From assembly GCA_035578155.1 (NCBI GenBank), contig JAPWDM010000016.1, positions 11,948,608 through 12,012,607 of the forward strand: DNA of 64,000 nt, written 5' to 3'. Shown one piece after another: positions 58,445-64,000 of the stretch. The position numbers and the translations under genes are program-made. Within the stretch, counting starts at the first letter, position 1; each line of letters begins with the position of its first letter. Below the pieces are notes generated by a model. That model was given only the letters and a program-made list of their open reading frames with translations. It ran no database searches and was not told the DNA's origin. The DNA is from Brachynemurus nebulosus (lineage: Eukaryota > Arthropoda > Insecta > Neuroptera > Myrmeleontidae).

Positions 58445-60239
58445 GGTACAAGACCAAAAAAGACTACACACACCATTGTACCGCCTCTGCATCTTATAAT
58501 GAATTGTTAATGGTTTATTGCGTTTATTGTAACAAAAAAGTATATAATTATTCTTTGTTAAGGATAAGTTAGATTAGGCCATATTATATATACCTCATTT
58601 CAGACACAATTGATCATGAGTTTTCGTTAAAAAATTAAATAATTCTTATATTCGAAACAAATAAATCTATTCTTTTCTAAAAACAAACTGCAAATTTAAA
58701 ATTTACGTAAATGCAATAATAAAAGAGATAAAGCCAAGAAAACAGAAATTATTTAAATTCAAAATGACGAAGCATGGTTAAATTTAACTGAAATGAACCA
58801 TATGTAAAAAATCCCACAAATTAGAACATTTATCCCTCCATCCCACGAAACCTCAAAAAAATCCGTGAATCGGGATAAATCCCTCAAGTTGGCAACACTG
58901 TGTTGAGTCATTTATAAACTAAAATAGATTAGTAATGAAAAAGAAATCCTCATTGTCTACATCTACCCCCTCTCCCCAAGGTAAAAGATCTGACAAGATA
59001 GAGTGCTGCATTTTTTTCTTGTTATTCTATATGCTTTAGTAATGTAAAGTACAAAGTTTTATTTGTTTAAATGGTCCAACTGTTTGTAATTTTTTTATAT
59101 GTCAAAAAAGAAGAAAAAAGTGGGGTAAAAAAGACAAAACAAGGGGTTAACACATTTAGAAAAATTAAAAAATATTGACAAGGATTTTCATTTTAAAACT
59201 ATATAATGGCATGTTTATATATATTTTATGGATTAAAAAAATATTGATTCTTCAATAAAACAATTATTTTGTTAGTGAGCAGACGGTTTTCATTGATATC
59301 AATTTCAGTTCACTCGAAAATTTGTATTTTTGACCAATGAAAATTTATTTATGTTTTTATAATGTATAACTATGCTTTACTGCACACATTTAGTATTTTT
59401 AACAATTCATAGACTATTTTGATTTATTTTTTTACTTTATGTAAAGTGGTGTAAAAAAAAGACAGCCTCAAATTAACATATTTGGTTTTTTAATGAGCTA
59501 CAATAAATTTTGTGTTAGTTGTACGTTTGTGAAATAAAAATTATTTTAATATTTAAAATCTAAAGAAATTTCCTGTGAGTCAAGCTTTTGCATCAGTTAA
59601 CTTTTTCTGACTTTTCTTACTGCTTAATCTTAGCTAAAGTTTTTGGAACAATACATAAAATTTAAATATGTCTATAAAAAATTTTGTAGTAGAGATAGGG
59701 TTGTGAAATAAAAAGTGTTGTACTGCCAAATACCCAAGCTGTCTATTTTTTACCCTTCTAGTCATGTACTTGCAGTATCCTATTAGTTAGAGATCTGTCT
59801 TTTATTTACCCTCCACTGTCTTTTTTTTACCCCATTTGGCGGGTAAAAAAAGACAAGGTTTTTATTTTTTTATTTTTTTTAAGGCAAAATCTTAAAATAC
59901 AAACAATTTAATATAATACAGTATTTTTTTGTCTAAAAATTCAAATATTTTTTACATGAAAAATGAAAAGATTTGATTTTGTCATTTTTTTACCCCGCCC
60001 AACCCTACCTATTTAATATTTACAATACATATACAAGCAGATATACCAAACTGAAAGTACGTAGATATATATCTCTTTTGTAATAGAGTGTATAATATAC
60101 GTACAAATATAAAACATCGAGGGCAATAAAACAGACCTTTTCCAAAAAAGATCAGAAATATTTTAATTTTTTATGACAATGGCAATAAACAGCAATAAAC
60201 TTTACAACCCCCCACTTCTGTGTCCGTATAGCCCAAGAA

Positions 60240-60620
60240 TAACTTTGAAGCGTTTTCCCCACAGCTCACGTTTTTAAAGTCGGTTCCCCTCATAACATCA
60301 AAACTATAGCACCGATCCTTTTGAAATTTTGAGCACTATTTCTGTACATAATTTACGTGGTAACGCTGGAGAGCTTTTTTCAAATTTGTTAATAATTTTT
60401 ATTTTACAATAACAAATCAGCCGATTTTTTTCGCAAAAAATCGTGTTTTTCTATTCTAAGTGTTCCAAAAAAGTGAAAAATTGAAATTTAGAAAAACCCT
60501 CCCAGCGTTACCTGAGGAGAACAATTATCTAACGAATGAACTTTAATTTTTTTATTTCGGATGATCCAGTACCAAGTTATGAGGGGCACCGCAATTCTAC
60601 TTTTTTCCGAGACACGTCCG
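60240..60620. mobile_element. Diverged foldback element
   Basis: Inverted blocks: CCCCTCATAAC at about 60287 against GTTATGAGGGGCACC at about 60575; GGTAACGCTGGAGAGC at 60359 against CCTCCCAGCGTTACC at 60497; centre CGATTTTTTTCGCAAAAAAT. Arms about 190 bp, considerably diverged. No TSD found. The flanks 60008-60239 and 60621-61155 show no gene. Confidence 0.6.
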
Positions 60621-61159
60621 AATAATTGCTGCCATTACTGTATTTTTTAATATTTCTTCCTTAAAATTTTATACAATATTCTTCGAATGTCATACTTTAA
60701 TGTACCACTGGTTTTAATAAAGAGATTTTAACTGTGTCGTCACAAAAAAATAACAAAAACATGCCTTCTTTTGTACGAATTAACCTTACCCCCTCCTCAA
60801 TGTTTTTCAGGGTGGCTAATGTTGCTCACAGGTCTTGGGAAAAAATACAGTTGACACTATGAAACTGTGCACTATCGAACTGCTACAACCAGCATTACCT
60901 TTACATTTATTCCTGCGAATTATTACCTAAATATTTCAAACAATGAAATAAAATTATAGTTACAAAAATAGTGCAGTGATGGTTAAGGAGAAATTAACAT
61001 TCCCTGCAATCGACCCTTTGCTTGTTTGATCACATTGAGAGTGCAGATATGGGTTGGAAACACATTTGCTGATATTGTCTGAGGAGAAAACTGAGAAGTA
61101 TACTCGCCTCATAAAAGCTGTAGAAACTGTAACAATTTTCGTCAAAAACCATGGTTTAA

Positions 61160-62082
61160 CCCTAGAATCATACGTACTCGTCAAAACAACGAACGAACAT
61201 CTCTACCTGCTCCAATACTACAACTTGTCGGTGCCCGCTTGCTGTGAAACTTCTGTTATCTAATTTATTTGTTATTATAACACATAAGACGTATAAATTT
61301 TGTTTATAGCTATTGTCGTTTTTTCTATACTGAAATAGTGTGCGTCAAAAGGACGACGATGTATGATTTTTTTTTATTTTTTTAAAGATTTTGTACTCCA
61401 CATTTAAAAGTTTTCCTAATTGTTCTAAAATTTATTAAAGATATGGATATTATAATTAATTTATTCAATGATTATGATAATGTGAAGATGATTACCTACA
61501 GCTGTTTGACTTATAGAGACGACATAATACTGAAGTTTTAATATATTGAATCGAAAATTAAAGAATGCGTTTCAAGTGACTTAATAAAATTTTAACAATT
61601 TATTTTGTGGAAAATATTTTAATTTTTATTATTTTTTGAGATTTTATTCTAAAAATTACTAACAAATTTTAGAAAATTTACAAATGTGCCTAATGGGGAA
61701 ATAATTACATATCTATAGGAATATTTATGACTGAGAAATTTCACATTCTGTAAAGTCACACATGTCCACTGACTTATAATAGTTCATAAATTAATTATTT
61801 GAAACACATGTTTTATGATACAATTGATGTATTTATCTATTTTTTAATTTTTATAGTGAAAATATGCTTTGATAAAAAGATTAAAAAAATTAATAAATAT
61901 TTATATTAAGAAATTTTTCCAAATCCAATTTTTTTAAATATTTTGTTCGCTTTTGTAGTATTGTTATGTAAAAAAAATGTTTTTTGCAAATAAACTCTAA
62001 AACTCCCCGTAAAAAGTCCATTCGTCGAAACGACGCCGATGTATGATTAACTTGACTCGTAGACCAACGTATGATTCTAGGG
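61160..62082. mobile_element. Non-autonomous piggyBac element
   Basis: TTAA target duplications at 61156-61159 and 62083-62086 flank CCCTAGAATCATACGT and its complement ACGTATGATTCTAGGG. TTAA plus a CCCTAGA-type end is the piggyBac signature. Subterminal copies of GACGACGATGTATGATT (61353) and CGACGCCGATGTATGATTAA (62033) repeat part of the end in direct orientation. The 923-bp interior has no transposase. A 69-codon frame (61054-61263) runs across the left border and is therefore not a gene. Confidence 0.9.
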
Positions 62083-63340
62083 TTAAATATAATAATTTTT
62101 ATTACGAATAGTAAAATAATTTTAATAAAAAAATTATCATAATCAACAAAAAATAAATGTAGTGAAATCAAAGCCATAATATAAGCCATATATGCACAAT
62201 AAAAAAAGCCCAATTCCTCACCCCAATTTACTAAAATTGATTGTGTTACTGATGTCACTGAACCGTCATCGACCTTTATTTAAAAATTGTCAATTTTAGT
62301 TTTACAAAGCCGGAAATATTGTATATTTCTGTAATTATAATTTGGCTTCTTTTTAACTTATATAATTCAACATATTACACAGAAAATAGTAGAGATGAGC
62401 AAAAAAAGAGATTATTCTGTTTCGAAAATGATAATTTATGATTTCTACGTTGAATTAAAAAGTAATTTAGTATTTTTTTATCTTTATCATAAATTTTTCT
62501 TTTCGTACATTGTGTGCTTGCGGTAGTCACTAACTTGTGTATTGCTACAGTTAGTTGTGTTGTACATAATATTTTGATATATATTCTTATTAAAACGCAT
62601 ACAAAATTTAATTACGAACTTGTTCGCTGTTTGAACGTCTCTGTCTATAATACTGGACACATGATAAATACGTATGTACGTATAAGCATATGTATGTACA
62701 TAATGGTCCATCTACACGACACCAATTTGCTTGCCCGTTCAGTTTGTGCAATAAAGTCCATTCATATCATTAACACGGTATATGTACGTGGTATACGTAC
62801 ATCATACGTACCACCACCACGTACATATTATGTATATATGTATGCAAGACACCCATACACACAACATCCAACGGATTAACACACACAACTCCACGTGCAC
62901 ATATATTACATAGTGGAGGTTTATTTTCTATCCTTTGTGGTTACGCTCGTTTCCCCAGTATAGAGATAGTAATGTTCGTTCTCTGTTCTCTGGGTTTGTA
63001 CGAAATACAGTTTTCTCACTCAGACGCCCTTGTTTACTTGCACAAACTGGTTTGCACATTTATGTTGGTGGTAAAGTTCGAACGTGTGGACAAGTCTTAA
63101 GAGGACAGTTGTATCATAAAAGAGAATAAAATTTAGGTTCTAGTTAATTATTAATCATTCTGTTTACATTGCATGAAAAGCTGCTCTTTCACTTCTTTGT
63201 CCATCTCCGTCTTCATTGTATGCATCATAGAGTATGCATACAATTTCTTGATATCGCATGTAACATATCAAATAATAAACTTTGTTTAAAGTTAATTGGG
63301 AAAAAATGATGTTAGATTAGTAAAATTGTTCAATTTGGTA
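62083..63340. other. AT-rich interval with a dispersed repeat, no gene
   Basis: 62775-62965 is the second copy of the repeat at 4180-4345. Frames such as 62514-62879 run through that repeat and show no domain. Confidence 0.45.
62775..62965 (+). repeat. Dispersed repeat, copy 2
   Basis: Matches 4180-4345 in order (TACATATTATGTATATATGT, TATGCAAGACACCCATACAC, CACAACTCCACGTGCACATA, TATCCTTTGTGGTTACGCTC). It begins with a hairpin, ATATGTACGTGG (62780-62791) against CCACGTACATAT (62817-62828). Confidence 0.65.
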
Positions 63341-63501
63341 CACGGAGAGAAATTCCTATTAAAATTACTGTGCTCATACTACAATCGACGTGTAACAAGC
63401 GAACATATTCAATTTTACCGTACAAAAATTGGATATCTTCGCCTGTTACACGTCGATTGTAGTATGAGCACAGTAATTTTTATAGGATTTTTCTCTCCGT
63501 G
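63341..63501. mobile_element. mariner-type hairpin MITE
   Basis: CACGGAGAGAAA ends, with TA on both sides (63339-63340 and 63502-63503). Arms of about 62 bp include ATTACTGTGCTCATACTACA and ATCGACGTGTAACA with only a few differences; the loop is about 35 bp. A TA target and a CACGGAGAG-type end fit Tc1/mariner MITEs. 161 bp, no coding. Confidence 0.85.
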
Positions 63502-64000
63502 TAGGCAATGATAACATTTTTGTTCTCCCGTTACTTCATGACGTTTACCGATCAAATTCGGCGTTTGTAAAACTCATTATCAGACAGACACTTTTTCATA
63601 TTTTTGCCACATTTTAGTTAAAATGTAAAATTATCTTTTCTTCCACAATATTTTATTTGTTTGGACTTTGTATCAATCCAAGTACAGATAGTTTTAATAT
63701 TTTTCCTTCAGAACGCACTGATTATTTTTTATTTATAAAACTAGTGTCTGTGCACTATTTGGTCAGCCATTTTTTTAAGCCCCATCTATCTATTATATTT
63801 CAATACCTATTTTTCTTTACAACAGCTTACGACAACCAAGCTGTTTTCATAGGTTCAAAATAATAAATATACAAAATTAAATGTAAAATCTACACTAACT
63901 ACACAAAAACACGCCAGATTATGATTCTGAAAAAGATAACCATGAAAATTTTAATCAGACATCTCCTTTAATTTGCTTCTAACAATTTAGAAAAAGAAGA
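63502..64000. other. AT-rich end of window
   Basis: No gene or known repeat recognised. An open frame at 63657-63863 has no identifiable domain. Confidence 0.4.

Larger units (their letters stand above)
57726..58900. mobile_element. hAT element (CAGTGTTGCCAACT), level 3 of nest
   Basis: TIR CAGTGTTGCCAACT and its complement at the right end, with an exact 8-bp TSD TGTTGAGT at 57718-57725 and 58901-58908. CAGTGTTGCCAAC ends plus an 8-bp TSD are diagnostic of hAT-type elements. Subterminal AAAAATCCCAT repeats occur on the left and AAAAATCCCAC on the right. No transposase of its own; non-autonomous, 1175 bp including the next insertion. Confidence 0.9.
56578..58979. mobile_element. TAGGGGAG-TIR element, level 2 of nest
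   Basis: TAGGGGAGAGGGG at the left against CCCCCTCTCCCCAA at the right. It splits copy 2 of the outer element at the place where copy 1 reads CTTTTTCAATAAGTAAAAAA. Same terminus family as 24749-25917. Outside its own nested insertion it has GCCCGTAACGGGGCAGATGT and poly-T rich parts but no recognised coding. TSD not certain. Confidence 0.75.
56237..60007. mobile_element. TAGGGTTGGGCGG-TIR element, copy 2 (interrupted), level 1 of nest
   Basis: Ends TAGGGTAGGGCGGGGTAAAA and CCCCGCCCAACCCTA. The outer parts (56237-56577 and 58980-60007) align in order with the uninterrupted copy 26083-27373, including the internal GTAAAAAAAGAC motifs and a (T)n-ACCC cluster at 59750-59850. A 34-bp stretch around 56345-56380 with CGCAGTATAATA in inverted copies (ACTGCGC at 56343) is extra relative to copy 1. 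The left TA (56235-56236) is present; the right flank is CCTA. Confidence 0.8.

Noticed and set aside
61054..61263. 69-codon frame and its minus-strand counterpart at 60960-61184
   Set aside because: Both cross the left border of the piggyBac element, so they cannot be conserved genes.
62514..62879. 121-codon plus-strand frame
   Set aside because: Half of it lies in the dispersed repeat also present at 4.2 kb, without frame conservation there.

Overview
This window reads as intergenic or repeat-rich nuclear DNA of an insect-like animal. It is very AT-rich and carries at least fourteen long (TA)n tracts. I found no intact protein-coding gene, tRNA or rRNA. The transposon mix (Penelope-like, hAT, Merlin, piggyBac, mariner-type) and the dispersed tail motif CTAGCTGTTACCCGCGGCTTCGC-like are common in arthropods. 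A hemipteran or another hexapod is my guess, not a demonstration. Almost everything that can be recognised is mobile-element sequence: relics of four element-encoded proteins, plus many non-autonomous elements defined by terminal inverted repeats (TIRs), target-site duplications (TSDs) or foldback structure.

Layout. 0-8.2 kb: foldback elements at 551-737, 1669-2211 and 4784-5490, and an inverted array of 103-bp monomers (3115-3900) in which every monomer carries a perfect heat-shock-element sequence. 8.2-12.5 kb: an old CCCGGG-type tandem repeat interrupted by two head-to-tail copies of a 1.5-kb element. That element carries a (TA)n tract at a fixed position and about 160-bp internal monomers; further copies lie at 34.3-35.1 kb (minus) and 50.5-51.6 kb (plus). 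12.5-20.3 kb: small hairpins and (TA)n-associated repeats. 20.9-23.0 kb: a 2.15-kb palindrome. 23.5-24.7 kb: an 8-bp-TSD hairpin element with a one-sided tandem expansion and a second element at its centre. 24.7-27.4 kb: two TIR elements that belong to the same families as the nest at 56-60 kb.

29.48-42.25 kb: a large inverted arrangement of one composite repeat. Its right arm was later hit by a 2.2-kb TIR element (itself containing a 182-bp perfect palindrome and a 200-bp hAT-like MITE), by a 1.1-kb Harbinger-like element, and by a Penelope-like fragment. 44.9-47.8 kb: two TIR elements and the longest (TA)n tract. 48.0-49.9 kb: a decayed Penelope-like retroelement with inverted flanking repeats and a broken catalytic motif. 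53.7-54.6 kb: a hAT-like element with an internal minisatellite. 55.6-60.0 kb: a Merlin transposase pseudogene next to a four-level nest of transposons. The two innermost levels have perfect 8-bp TSDs, and the innermost encodes a hAT dimerisation-domain relic. 61.2-62.1 kb: a non-autonomous piggyBac element with TTAA ends. 63.3 kb: a mariner-type hairpin MITE.

No genes work together here. The biology is a layered record of insertions, which can be ordered because empty and filled copies of the same repeats sit in the same window. Coordinates of element ends are good to a few bases where a TSD is quoted and to tens of bases elsewhere. Family assignments rest on termini and motifs read by eye.
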